Shown here: one piece after another, positions 49,935-58,216 of the stretch | How positions within the stretch are numbered: position 1 is the first letter of the stretch | Layout: each line of letters opens with the position of its first letter | Assembly (NCBI RefSeq): GCF_024648825.1 | Contig: NZ_JANBBE010000021.1 | Location: 1 to 64,000, forward strand | Length of the DNA: 64,000 nucleotides | Reading direction: 5' to 3' | Source of the DNA: Lentzea californiensis | Lineage (GTDB): Bacteria; Actinomycetota; Actinomycetes; Mycobacteriales; Pseudonocardiaceae | Program-made: the position numbers and the translations under genes | Notes under the pieces: model-generated | What the model saw: the letters and a program-made list of their open reading frames with translations, nothing else | Databases searched by the model: none | Told to the model about the DNA's origin: nothing

Positions 49935-51221
49935 ATGCCGCTGGACGTCGCGCAGGTGTGCGCGCAGCTCATCCGCTTCGACACGACCAACCGCGGGGGC
50001 GGCGACTCCGCCGGCGAGCGGGAGGCCGCCGAGCACGTCGCTGCCCTGCTGCAGGACAACGGGGTGCAGCCGATGCTGCTCGAACCGGCCCCGAGGCGCA
50101 CCAACGTCCTCGCACGCATACCGGGCACCGACCCGTCGCTGCCCGCCGTGCTGGTCCAGTGCCACCTCGACGTCGTGCCCGCGGACCCGGCCGAATGGAG
50201 CTTCGACCCGTTCGCCGGGGAGATCCGCGACGGTTTCGTGCACGGGCGGGGCGCGGTCGACATGAAGGACATGGCCGCGATGACGCTGGCCGTGATCAAC
50301 CGCTGGCACACCGAGGGCCGCCGTCCACGCCGTGACGTCGTGCTGGCGTTCGTGGCCGACGAGGAGGACCAGGGCGCCTACGGGGCGCATTGGCTCGTGG
50401 AGCACCACGCCGCCTACTTCGCAGGCGTGCAGGCGGCGATCAGCGAGTCCGGGGCGTTCTCCTACGACGTCGACGGTGTGCGGCTCTACCCGATCGGCAC
50501 GGCCGAGCGCGGCACGTCGCACATGAAGCTCACCGCCACCGGCCGCGCCGGGCACGGGTCACGGCGCAACGACCAGAACGCGGTGACGGCGCTGGCCACC
50601 ACCCTGGCGCGGATCGCGGCGCATGAGCACCCCGTGCGGCTCACCCCGACCGTCGAGGCGTTCCTCGTCGGCGCCGGCAAGGCACTGGGCGTGGAGGTCG
50701 ACCTCGACGACGTCGGCGGCACGCTGGCCCGGCTCGGTCCCGCCGCGAAACTCGCCGAGAACACCGTGCGCTGCTCGACCACGCCGACCATGCTGCAGGC
50801 CGGGTACAAGGTCAACGTCATCCCCGGCACCGCCACCGCCCAGCTCGACGTCCGCACCCTGCCCGGCACCGTCGACGAGCTCGTCGCCACCATCGACTCG
50901 CTGCTGCCGCCCGGCGTGACCCGGGAGTTCCTCGAGCACCAGCCGCCCGTCGAGGCCCCCATCGACACACCGTGGTTCACCGCGATGGCCGACGCCCTGC
51001 GCGACGAGGACCCGGCTGCGGCCGTCGTGCCCTATTGCCTGGGCGGCGGCACCGACGCCAAGGCGTTCAGCCGGCTGGGCATCCACAACTACGGCTTCTC
51101 GCCGTTGCGGCTGCCCGCGGACTTCGACTACCGGGCCATGGCGCACGGCGTGGACGAACGCGTCCCCGTCGAGGGCCTGGAGTTCGGTGTGCGCGTCCTA
51201 GACCGCTTCCTGTCGCGCTGA
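49935..51221 (+). CDS. M20 family metallopeptidase
   Basis: A 428-residue M20 peptidase. Metal ligands are visible in VLVQCHLDVVPAD, GRGAVDMKDMAAM, the Glu pair in FVADEEDQGAYG, ISESGAF and the late GIHNYGFSP. The lid domain includes LTATGRAGHGSRRNDQNAVT. Members are aminoacylases, carboxypeptidases or dipeptidases. Seventy-nine bases after the D-aminopeptidase; TACGGT at 49922-49927 lies seven bases before the ATG. Likely acts on peptides imported by the divergent transporter. Confidence 0.92.
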   Translation: MPLDVAQVCAQLIRFDTTNRGGGDSAGEREAAEHVAALLQDNGVQPMLLEPAPRRTNVLARIPGTDPSLPAVLVQCHLDVVPADPAEWSFDPFAGEIRDGFVHGRGAVDMKDMAAMTLAVINRWHTEGRRPRRDVVLAFVADEEDQGAYGAHWLVEHHAAYFAGVQAAISESGAFSYDVDGVRLYPIGTAERGTSHMKLTATGRAGHGSRRNDQNAVTALATTLARIAAHEHPVRLTPTVEAFLVGAGKALGVEVDLDDVGGTLARLGPAAKLAENTVRCSTTPTMLQAGYKVNVIPGTATAQLDVRTLPGTVDELVATIDSLLPPGVTREFLEHQPPVEAPIDTPWFTAMADALRDEDPAAAVVPYCLGGGTDAKAFSRLGIHNYGFSPLRLPADFDYRAMAHGVDERVPVEGLEFGVRVLDRFLSR

Positions 51222-51707
51222 CCGCCGCTCGACGAGCTCCTGCACCGCGCTGGGCAGCGTCGTCTCGAAGTCGATCAGCTTCGCCCACGTCGGCGTCACC
51301 ACGATCCGCACCATGCCGTCGTAGAGCGACCGCACCTCGCGCTCCCACTCCACCCGCTGCTCCGCGCTCATCCCGTAGCTGCCGTTCATCTGCAGGTACT
51401 CCTGCGGGATGCCGTCGACCTCGTCCAGCTCCACCGTGCCGCGGATCAGCAGGACCTTCGGCGGGTGCACCTCGGTGTCGATCGTCAGCGCCACCACCGG
51501 GTTCGCCCGCAGCGCGTGCAGCTTCGGCGCGTTCGTCGAGGTGCACAGCACGACCTGCTCACCGTTCCACGTGTGCGCGATCGGCACCGCGCGCGGCGTG
51601 CCGTCCTTCGCCACGTACGCCATCCTGAGCATGTCGCGGTGCAGCAGCTCCTTGCTGTACGGACGGTTGAGGACCTCGGTGATCTCGCTCTGCGTCATCG
51701 TCGTCAT
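51198..51707 (-). CDS. pyridoxamine 5'-phosphate oxidase family protein
   Basis: A 169-residue FMN/F420-binding split-barrel protein: LLHRDMLRMAYVAKDGTPRA, VPIAHTWNGEQVVLCTSTNA and KLHALRANPVVALTIDTEVH are PPOX/DUF1952-like barrel motifs. The start at ATG 51707; a longer frame upstream has no support. The 3' end overlaps the M20 gene by 24 bases in convergent orientation. Substrate unknown; actinobacterial members often reduce with F420. Confidence 0.85.
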   Translation of the reverse strand: MTTMTQSEITEVLNRPYSKELLHRDMLRMAYVAKDGTPRAVPIAHTWNGEQVVLCTSTNAPKLHALRANPVVALTIDTEVHPPKVLLIRGTVELDEVDGIPQEYLQMNGSYGMSAEQRVEWEREVRSLYDGMVRIVVTPTWAKLIDFETTLPSAVQELVERRSARQEAV

Positions 51708-51760
51708 GGCCGGGGGACGAAGCCGTGACAACGTTCTCGACATCCCCGCCGAAGATTCTT

Positions 51761-52336
51761 CTAGCGGGGTGGCAGCGGCAGCTCCATGGCGGGCAGGCCG
51801 TCGATGCTCGCGTTGTTGTAGGGCTTCTTGTTCGTGTACTCGCGGAACTCCTCGTCGCTCTTGCGGCCGAAGTAGTCCGCGTGCAGCTCCCGTTCCGAGC
51901 GGTAGTCCATGAACGGCACCGCGAACCCGCACGTGTCGCTGATCAGCTCCGCCGTCACCACGATGACCGCACGCAACGCCGGCCCGTCCGCCTCCCCGAA
52001 CCCCGCCACCAGCTCGGCGAAGCGCGGATCGTCGCGGAACACCGGCTCACCGCGGCCGTGCACGCGCACGATGTTCGGCGGCCCTTCGAACGCGCACCAC
52101 ATCAACGTGACGCGACCGTTCTCCCGCAGGTGCGCGATCGTCTCGGCGTGGCTGCCACCGAAGTCCAGGTAGGCCAGCGTGCGGTCGTCGAGGATCCGCA
52201 GCGTGCCCTGCCGGCCCTTGGGCGAGAGGTTGACGTGCCCGTCACCCGCCAGCGGGGCGGTGGCCACGAAGAACACCTTCTGGTTCTCGATGAACTCCTG
52301 CAGCCGCGGCTCGATCCGCTCGTATTCCTTACCCAT
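51761..52336 (-). CDS. pyridoxamine 5'-phosphate oxidase family protein
   Basis: A 191-residue PPOX-type protein with FIENQKVFFVATAPLAGDGH, VNLSPKGRQGTLRILDDRTL and AYLDFGGSHAETIAHLRENG, the typical FMN-binding beta-barrel. It overlaps the WYL regulator gene by eight bases at its start, so it is probably translated from the regulator transcript. FMN or F420 use is not distinguishable by sequence. Confidence 0.9.
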   Translation of the reverse strand: MGKEYERIEPRLQEFIENQKVFFVATAPLAGDGHVNLSPKGRQGTLRILDDRTLAYLDFGGSHAETIAHLRENGRVTLMWCAFEGPPNIVRVHGRGEPVFRDDPRFAELVAGFGEADGPALRAVIVVTAELISDTCGFAVPFMDYRSERELHADYFGRKSDEEFREYTNKKPYNNASIDGLPAMELPLPPR

Positions 52337-53255
52337 GCTCAGCAGTATTGATCGCTTCGCGGAACCTGTCAGCCACCTTTCCCAGGTGCTGAACCAGCTC
52401 CGGCGGCCCGTCGACGGAGAACCCGCACCCCAGCATGCCCAGATACACGGCCAGCATCTCCACCGTGTCCGCGCCCGCCGTCAACCGGCACGACGACTCA
52501 CCCGTCGCCTCCACCAGCGCCGCCGGGACCTTCGCCGCCACCTCCGCGGCCGGCGCGTGCACCGTCACCGTCGCCCGGAACCGCCACGCCGCCGTCGCCA
52601 GCCCCTTCGCCAGGTGGGCCTCCAGATCCGGCAGCTCACGCGGGGAGAACCGCGGGCCGGTCGGCACGCGCGGGCGCACGCGGTCGGCCCGGAACGTGCG
52701 CCAGTCCTGCCTGCCGAGGTCCCAGCCGACGAGGTACCAGCGGCCGCGCGCGTGCACGAGCCGGTACGGCTCCACCTCGCGCCGGTCCTGCTCACCGTCG
52801 AACTTCACGTAGTCGAACCGCAGGCGTTCGCGGGCCCGGCAGGCGTTGACGATCTGCACCGTCACCTCGGTGTCGAGCTCCTCGGCCGTGCCGACCGTGT
52901 ACTCCTGCAACGCGCTCACGCGGTGCCGGAGCCTGCCCGGCAGGACCTGCTCCAGCTTGCGCAGCGCCCGGCCCGCCGTCTCGGAGTCCTGCGTGCTCAG
53001 GCTCAGCGCGACCGCCACCGCCTCGTCGTCGTCGAGCAGCAACGGTGGCAGCTTCGCCCCAGCGCCCAGCCGGTACCCGCCCGCCGCACCCGGCGTCGCG
53101 TGCACCGGATAGCCCAGGTTGCGCAGCCGGTCCACGTCCTTGCGGATGGTCCGCGTCGTCACGCCGAGCCGTTCGGCCAGGTCCGGGCCTGTCCAGTCGC
53201 GTGAGGCCTGCAGCAACGACAGCAGCCTCAGCAGCCGTGCCGATGTCTCCAACAT
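52329..53255 (-). CDS. WYL domain (YafY-type) transcriptional regulator
   Basis: A 308-residue regulator close in sequence to the one at 25803. It has MLETSARLLRLLSLLQASRD, an HTH with LAERLGVTTRTIRKDVDRLR, GGYRLGAGAKLPPLLLDDDE, and the WYL domain with RWYLVGWDLGRQDWRTFRAD. The start is ATG 53255 (or 53264 with AGGATGG before it). Divergent from the intact epoxide hydrolase at 53319. The palindrome at 53278-53296 lies between them. Confidence 0.93.
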   Translation of the reverse strand: MLETSARLLRLLSLLQASRDWTGPDLAERLGVTTRTIRKDVDRLRNLGYPVHATPGAAGGYRLGAGAKLPPLLLDDDEAVAVALSLSTQDSETAGRALRKLEQVLPGRLRHRVSALQEYTVGTAEELDTEVTVQIVNACRARERLRFDYVKFDGEQDRREVEPYRLVHARGRWYLVGWDLGRQDWRTFRADRVRPRVPTGPRFSPRELPDLEAHLAKGLATAAWRFRATVTVHAPAAEVAAKVPAALVEATGESSCRLTAGADTVEMLAVYLGMLGCGFSVDGPPELVQHLGKVADRFREAINTAEHG

Positions 53256-53277
53256 GAGCACCATCCTGCCGCACAAC

Positions 53278-53311
53278 GCGGAACGAACCGTTCCGCAATC
53301 ACTTCTACCGT
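53278..53311. promoter_or_regulatory. operator candidate between WYL regulator and epoxide hydrolase
   Basis: GCGGAAC-GAACC-GTTCCGC is a perfect seven-base inverted repeat with a five-base spacer. TACCGT at 53306-53311 lies seven bases before the hydrolase ATG at 53319. It fits a dimeric site next to the promoter. Confidence 0.6.
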
Positions 53312-53318
53312 GATGGTC

Positions 53319-54407
53319 ATGAACTCCTTCCGCGTCGACGTCCCCGAAGCCGACCTCGCCGACCTGCGCCACCGCCTCACGACGGCACGCTGGCCGGCCC
53401 AGGCAGGCACCGACGGGTGGACCAGGGGCGTGCCGGTGGCTGAGCTGCGCTCCCTGGCGGAGTACTGGGCAGACGGCTTCGACTGGCGCGCCGTCGAGGC
53501 CCGCCTCAACGCCTTCCCGCAGTTCATCGCCGAGATCGACGGCCAGCCGATCCACTTCGTGCACGTCCGCAGCGCCCGCGAGGACGCCCTGCCGCTGCTG
53601 CTGGTCCACGGCTGGCCCTCGACGTTCGCCGAGTACGCCGCCGTGATCGCCGACCTCGCGCGCGAGCACCACGTCGTCGTGCCGTCCATCCCCGGCTTCG
53701 GGTTCTCCACCCCGGTCACCGGCACCTGGGAGGTCTCCCGCACCGCCGCCGCGTTCGTCACCCTGATGGACTCCCTGGGCTACCGCCGCTACGGCATCCA
53801 GGCGGGCGACGTCGGCGCGGGCATCGCCGGCGCCATGAGCCGCCTGAGCCCGGCCGTGACCGCGATGCACGTCAACGGGCCCAGCTCACACCCGTTCGGC
53901 GGCCCGCTCCCGCTCGACGGCCTGAGCGGCACCGAGCTCACGCGCGCCCGGCGGTTCAACGACCTCGTCGCTACCGGCCTGGGCTACCTGCAGCTCATGT
54001 CCACCAAGCCCTGGACGATCGGCTACTCCCTCACCGACTCACCGGTCGGCCTGCTGGCGTGGATCTTCGAGAAGTTCCACGCCTGGTCCACGACGGTCGA
54101 CCGCGACGCCCTGCTCACCGCCGTGTCGATCCACTGGTTCACCGGCACCGGCGCCACCTCGGCCGAGTTCGTCTACGAGTCGATGAACTCACCCGGCACC
54201 TGGGAGGCCGCGACCGCGCCCACCGGGTTCGCGACCTTCGCCGCCGACACCGGCATCCGCTCGCTGCTCGACCCCGACCACCAGGTCGAGCACTGGACCG
54301 AGTACGACCGCGGCGGCCACTTCCCGGCCAGCGAGGTGCCCGACCTCTACGTCGCCGACGTCCTCGAGTACTTCTCCGCCTTCCAGCCCGGCGAGATCCG
54401 AGGCTGA
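53319..54407 (+). CDS. epoxide hydrolase (EHN-type), intact
   Basis: A 362-residue epoxide hydrolase: the N-terminal EHN region (FRVDVPEADLADLRHRLTTA, GVPVAELRSLAEYWADGFDW), the oxyanion hole LLVHGWPSTFAEY, PSIPGFGFSTP, the nucleophile Asp in GIQAGDVGAGIAG, the cap region, and the terminal His in RGGHFPASEVPD. It opens epoxides with water. It keeps the segment lost in the paralogue at 24860. ATG 53319 chosen over GTG 53310 and ATG 53313 because of the TACCGT hexamer and the family start. Confidence 0.93.
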   Translation: MNSFRVDVPEADLADLRHRLTTARWPAQAGTDGWTRGVPVAELRSLAEYWADGFDWRAVEARLNAFPQFIAEIDGQPIHFVHVRSAREDALPLLLVHGWPSTFAEYAAVIADLAREHHVVVPSIPGFGFSTPVTGTWEVSRTAAAFVTLMDSLGYRRYGIQAGDVGAGIAGAMSRLSPAVTAMHVNGPSSHPFGGPLPLDGLSGTELTRARRFNDLVATGLGYLQLMSTKPWTIGYSLTDSPVGLLAWIFEKFHAWSTTVDRDALLTAVSIHWFTGTGATSAEFVYESMNSPGTWEAATAPTGFATFAADTGIRSLLDPDHQVEHWTEYDRGGHFPASEVPDLYVADVLEYFSAFQPGEIRG

Positions 54408-54438
54408 CGACCAGCGGCGCGCGCGTCGCCCGCTGATC

Positions 54439-54487
54439 GTGGCCGGGTGCGGGGACGTTCCTGGGGTGCGTCCCCGCACCCGGCCAC
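54439..54487. terminator. 19-bp perfect hairpin between convergent genes
   Basis: GTGGCCGGGTGCGGGGACG (54439-54457) and its exact complement (54469-54487) flank an 11-base loop between the ends of the epoxide hydrolase and the DinB gene. Probable bidirectional terminator. Confidence 0.75.
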
Positions 54488-54498
54488 CACCCTTGCGC

Positions 54499-55077
54499 TC
54501 ATGCCCGGCCCGATGCCTTGCGCGCCTCCAGTTCCACCCGGTCCCAGTGCGCCTGCCAGTCCTGCTGCGGCAGATTCGAGTTGCCCGCCCGCAACCCGGC
54601 CACCCCGTCGAGGCCCTCGCGCAGGACGTCCGCGTGCCCGGCGTGCCGGTTCACCTCGGCGATCTCGTGCACCAGCAGCAGGTGCAGCGTCACGTACTTG
54701 CGCTCCTCCGGCCACCACGGCACCACACCGGGCGCGTCCAGCGGCAGCTCCTCGATGGTGGTGTCGGCGAACGCCGCCGCCCGCGCGAACAACCCCAGCA
54801 CGTCCTCGCGCGACTCGTCCGCGGTGGCGAACATGTCCGAGTTCGGGTCGGCATCGACGTCGAAGGGCAGCTTCTCGGGGAACGGGCGGCCCAGGCAGTC
54901 GCCGAAGTAGCCCGCCTCGACCCCGGCCAGGTGCTTGGCCAGGCCCAGCAGGTTCGTGCCCGTCGGCGTCAGCGGGCGCCGCACGTCGTACTCCGACAGG
55001 CCCTCGAGCTTCCACAGGAACGCCTCGCGGGCGACCTTCAGGTAGCGGTGCAGGTCGGCTTTCGGGTCAGAGGACAT
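54499..55077 (-). CDS. DinB family protein (DUF664)
   Basis: A 192-residue DinB protein: FLWKLEGLSEYDVRRPLTPT, GTNLLGLAKHLAGVEAGYFG, DAPGVVPWWPEERKYVTLHL and EIAEVNRHAGHADVLREGLD. The His residues for metal binding are in place. Mycothiol-dependent transferase activity is likely by family. ATG at 55077 gives the proper start MSSDPKADLHRYLKVAREAF. A degenerate copy lies directly upstream, six bases away. Confidence 0.92.
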   Translation of the reverse strand: MSSDPKADLHRYLKVAREAFLWKLEGLSEYDVRRPLTPTGTNLLGLAKHLAGVEAGYFGDCLGRPFPEKLPFDVDADPNSDMFATADESREDVLGLFARAAAFADTTIEELPLDAPGVVPWWPEERKYVTLHLLLVHEIAEVNRHAGHADVLREGLDGVAGLRAGNSNLPQQDWQAHWDRVELEARKASGRA

Positions 55078-55082
55078 GCCCG

Positions 55083-55672
55083 TCACCCTGGCAGAGCGGG
55101 ATCGGAGGCGGTGGCGATTTCCTCGAGCCTGGCGTGGTGCCCGGCCCACCACCCGGCGTGCACCGAGGGCATGTTCGTGTTGCCGTCCTGCATGCCTGCC
55201 GCGCCGTCGACCAGCTCCCGCACCACGTCCGCGTGCCCGGCGTGGCGGTGCAGCTCGACGATCACGTCCAGCAGCACCTCCCGCAACGTCACCGCGCGGC
55301 GGCTCTGCGACCACCACGGCACCACCCCCGGCGCGTCCACCGGCAACGCCGCGATCGTCTCGTCGGCGTAGGCGCGCACCCGCCCGTAGAAGGCGACGAC
55401 CCACTCACGGGACTCGCCGGGCTCGGCGTACATGTCCGAGGCCGGTAATGCCTGCGCCGTCGACCACAGCGGCAGGTCGGGGAACGGCCGGCCGAACACG
55501 CGCCCGAATAGGTGAGCTCCACGCCGGCCGCGTGCTTCACCAGACCCAGCAGGTTCGTGCCCGTCGGCGTCAGCGGGCGCCGCACGTCGTACTCCTACAG
55601 GCCCTCGAGCTTCCACAGCAACGCCTCGCGCGCCTCGTTCAGATACCGGTGCAGCAGCGTCTTCTCGTCCAC
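55083..55672 (-). pseudogene. DinB family pseudogene (tandem copy)
   Basis: From GTG 55672 the frame reads MDEKTLLHRYLNEAREALLW then KLEGL, and hits TAG where the intact copy has TCG. After that, EYDVRRPLTPTGTNLLGLVK continues in frame but shifts within ELTY(F)GRVFGRPFP: a base is missing in the TTTC run, so the remaining residues (AFYGRVRAYADETIAALPVD, HRHAGHADVVRELVDGAAGM) lie in another frame. Both defects are read directly; at DNA level the copy is otherwise very similar to the neighbour at 54499. Confidence 0.88.
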
Positions 55673-55685
55673 ACCCGCAAGCGTC

Positions 55686-56408
55686 TCAGACAGCACCGAC
55701 AGTGCCGAGGACCAGCAGATCCAGGTGGTCCACCACCGGCCCGGACTCGACCGCGGCCGCCGCCAGCAACCGTTCCCGGCCCGCCGCGAACTCCTCGGCC
55801 GACAGCGAACGCAGCAACGTGTCCGCCTCCTGCCGCAGCGTCGAGGCCTTGTCCGCCAACGACGACGCCGTCACCTGGGGCACCGCCTCCAGCCGCCGCA
55901 CCGCGAACCCCAGGCCACCGGCCACCTCGTCCACCGTCGGGAACCCCGGCAGCGCCCGCACGGCCTCGGGGAAGAACCGGAACAGGCCGATCCCGCCGTG
56001 CCGCTCGCGGAACAACGACCGCAGCAGCACCACACCGCCCGGCCGCAGCACCCGCCGCAGCTCCGCCCCGGCGGCGGCCAGGTCCCGCACGTGGTGCACC
56101 ACCGTCGACATCCACACCACGTCCACCGACGCGTCCGGCACCGGAATCGCGCACGCGTTTCCGGTGAGCATCGGCAACCCCGACGCCCGCCTCATGTCCG
56201 CGGACGGTTCCACCGCCACCACGGACACCTCCGGGAACCACGCCCCGAACGCCCGCACGAACAAACCCGTGCCCGCGCCCAGGTCCAGCACCGTGCGTCC
56301 TGGCAGCAGATACGGCGCCACCGCGTCCCGCCACGACGCCAGCCCCTCGAGCGAGATCTCGCGGGCCACCCGGTACGAGATGGCCTCCACGTCGTCGTAG
56401 CGCGTCAT
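55686..56408 (-). CDS. class I SAM-dependent methyltransferase
   Basis: A 240-residue methyltransferase. Motif I is [20 protein letters not shown], then [39 protein letters not shown] and [15 protein letters not shown]. The fold is that of a small-molecule or ubiquinone-type methyltransferase. ATG at 56408 gives [21 protein letters not shown] longer frame to 56480 is unsupported. Substrate unknown. Confidence 0.9.
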   Translation of the reverse strand: MTRYDDVEAISYRVAREISLEGLASWRDAVAPYLLPGRTVLDLGAGTGLFVRAFGAWFPEVSVVAVEPSADMRRASGLPMLTGNACAIPVPDASVDVVWMSTVVHHVRDLAAAGAELRRVLRPGGVVLLRSLFRERHGGIGLFRFFPEAVRALPGFPTVDEVAGGLGFAVRRLEAVPQVTASSLADKASTLRQEADTLLRSLSAEEFAAGRERLLAAAAVESGPVVDHLDLLVLGTVGAV

Positions 56409-56512
56409 CCCACCAGGTAACCCCATACGGATGGCGGGATGACAGTGAGCCTTCACACGGACTAAACATTGCGGAGCCATGTCCCTGCCGTGGTACGAAA
56501 GGGTTGCCCTGC

Positions 56513-58174
56513 ATGCGAAAGAGCCATCTCAGACCTCTGATCGGGGTCACCGTCGCCGCGAGCGTCGTGTTCGCCATGGGAGGCGTGCCCACCGGCGCGG
56601 CCCCCGGTGCTCAGGAAACGACGACGAACTACCAGGTCAGCAACGTTCGCACCGCTGAACAGCGCACCAAGCTCGCCAAGTCCGGTGCCGCCATCGACTC
56701 GGTCGAGGAGCACGGCATCGTCGTGATCACCGCGACCGGGCGCGAGGCCCAGAACCTGAAGGCACAGGGCTTCGAGGTCACCGAGCTGCCCAGGCGGATG
56801 GACGCGAACTCGGCCGTTGGCCCGTTCGACTTCCCCGCCGCGGACTCGAACTACCACAACTACGCCGAGATGACGACGGCGATCAACAACGCCGTCGCGG
56901 CGTACCCGAACCTGATCAGCAAGCAGGTCATCGGCAAGACCTACGAGAACCGCGACATCCTCGCGCTCAAGATCAGCGACAACGTCGCGGTCGACGAGAA
57001 CGAACCCGAGGTGCTGTTCACCGCGCACCAGCACGCGCGTGAGCACCTCACCGTCGAGATGGCGCTGTACCTGGTCAACCAGTTCACGACCCAGTACGCG
57101 AGCGACGCGCGGATCAAGGGCCTGCTGGACACCCGCGAGGTCTGGATCATCCCGGACGTCAACCCCGACGGCGGCGAGTACGACATCGCGACCGGCACCT
57201 ACCGGTCGTGGCGCAAGAACCGGCAGCCCAACGCCGGTTCCGCCAACGTCGGCACCGACCTCAACCGCAACTGGAACTACAAGTGGGGCTGCTGCGGCGG
57301 TTCCAGCGGCAGCACCGGTTCCGACACCTACCGCGGGCCGAGCGCGGAGTCCGCGCCCGAGGTGAAGGTCGTGGCCGACTTCGTGCGTGGCCGCAACGTC
57401 GGCGGCAAGCAGCAGATCACCGCTGCCATCGACTTCCACACCTACAGCGAGCTCATCCTGTGGCCGTGGGGCTGGACCTACGACGACGTCGCGCCGGGCT
57501 TGACCCAGGACCAGCGCAACACGTTCGCCACCATCGGTCAGTCCATGGCGTCGACCAACAACTACACGCCTGAGCAGTCCAGCGACCTGTACATCACCGA
57601 CGGGTCGATCCCTGACTGGCTGTGGGGCACGCAGGGCATCTTCGCCTACACCTTCGAGATGTACCCCGGCAGCGCCGGCGGTGGCGGCTTCTACCCGCCC
57701 GACGAGGTGATCCCGGCGCAGACCGCCCGCAACAAGGAGGCCGTGCTGCAGCTGCTCGACCGCGCGGACTGCCCGTACGAGGCCATCGGCAAGGAAGGGC
57801 AGTACTGCGGCGTCACCCCGCCCGACCCCGGTGGCAAGTTCTTCGAGAACGCCGCGGACTTCCAGATCGCCGACAACACGACGATCAACTCGCCGGTCAC
57901 CGCGTCCGGCCTGACGGGCAACGCCCCGTCGACGCTCAAGGTCGCCGTGGACATCAAGCACACCTACCAGGGTGACCTGAAGGTGGACCTGGTGGCACCG
58001 GACGGCACCGTCTACGTCCTGCACAACCGCTCCGGCGGCGGCACGGACAACATCAACACCACCTACACCGTCAACGCCTCCAGCGAGGTCGCCAACGGCA
58101 CCTGGCAGCTGAGGGTCAACGACAACGCCAACCAGGACACCGGGTTCCTCGACAAGTGGAGCCTGCAGTTCTGA
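56513..58174 (+). CDS. secreted M14 zinc carboxypeptidase with P-domain
   Basis: A 553-residue secreted protein. Signal peptide with a hydrophobic core ([19 protein letters not shown]), a propeptide-like region (~40-110), then the M14 domain: HxxE zinc ligands His 174 and Glu 177 in [41 protein letters not shown], the third His 309 in [10 protein letters not shown] and the catalytic Glu 382 in YTFEMYPG. The C-terminal ~115 residues form a proprotein convertase P-domain ([20 protein letters not shown]). It digests extracellular peptides. ATG at 56513. Confidence 0.95.
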   Translation: MRKSHLRPLIGVTVAASVVFAMGGVPTGAAPGAQETTTNYQVSNVRTAEQRTKLAKSGAAIDSVEEHGIVVITATGREAQNLKAQGFEVTELPRRMDANSAVGPFDFPAADSNYHNYAEMTTAINNAVAAYPNLISKQVIGKTYENRDILALKISDNVAVDENEPEVLFTAHQHAREHLTVEMALYLVNQFTTQYASDARIKGLLDTREVWIIPDVNPDGGEYDIATGTYRSWRKNRQPNAGSANVGTDLNRNWNYKWGCCGGSSGSTGSDTYRGPSAESAPEVKVVADFVRGRNVGGKQQITAAIDFHTYSELILWPWGWTYDDVAPGLTQDQRNTFATIGQSMASTNNYTPEQSSDLYITDGSIPDWLWGTQGIFAYTFEMYPGSAGGGGFYPPDEVIPAQTARNKEAVLQLLDRADCPYEAIGKEGQYCGVTPPDPGGKFFENAADFQIADNTTINSPVTASGLTGNAPSTLKVAVDIKHTYQGDLKVDLVAPDGTVYVLHNRSGGGTDNINTTYTVNASSEVANGTWQLRVNDNANQDTGFLDKWSLQF

Positions 58175-58182
58175 CCGGCTGA

Positions 58183-58216
58183 GCGTCAGGGCGTCGCAGT
58201 CGCGGCGCCCTGACGC
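58183..58216. terminator. hairpin between convergent M14 and FAD genes
   Basis: GCGTCAGGGCG (58183-58193) pairs exactly with CGCCCTGACGC (58206-58216), a perfect eleven-base stem with a 12-base loop. It overlaps the last codons of the convergent FAD-protein gene. Confidence 0.65.
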
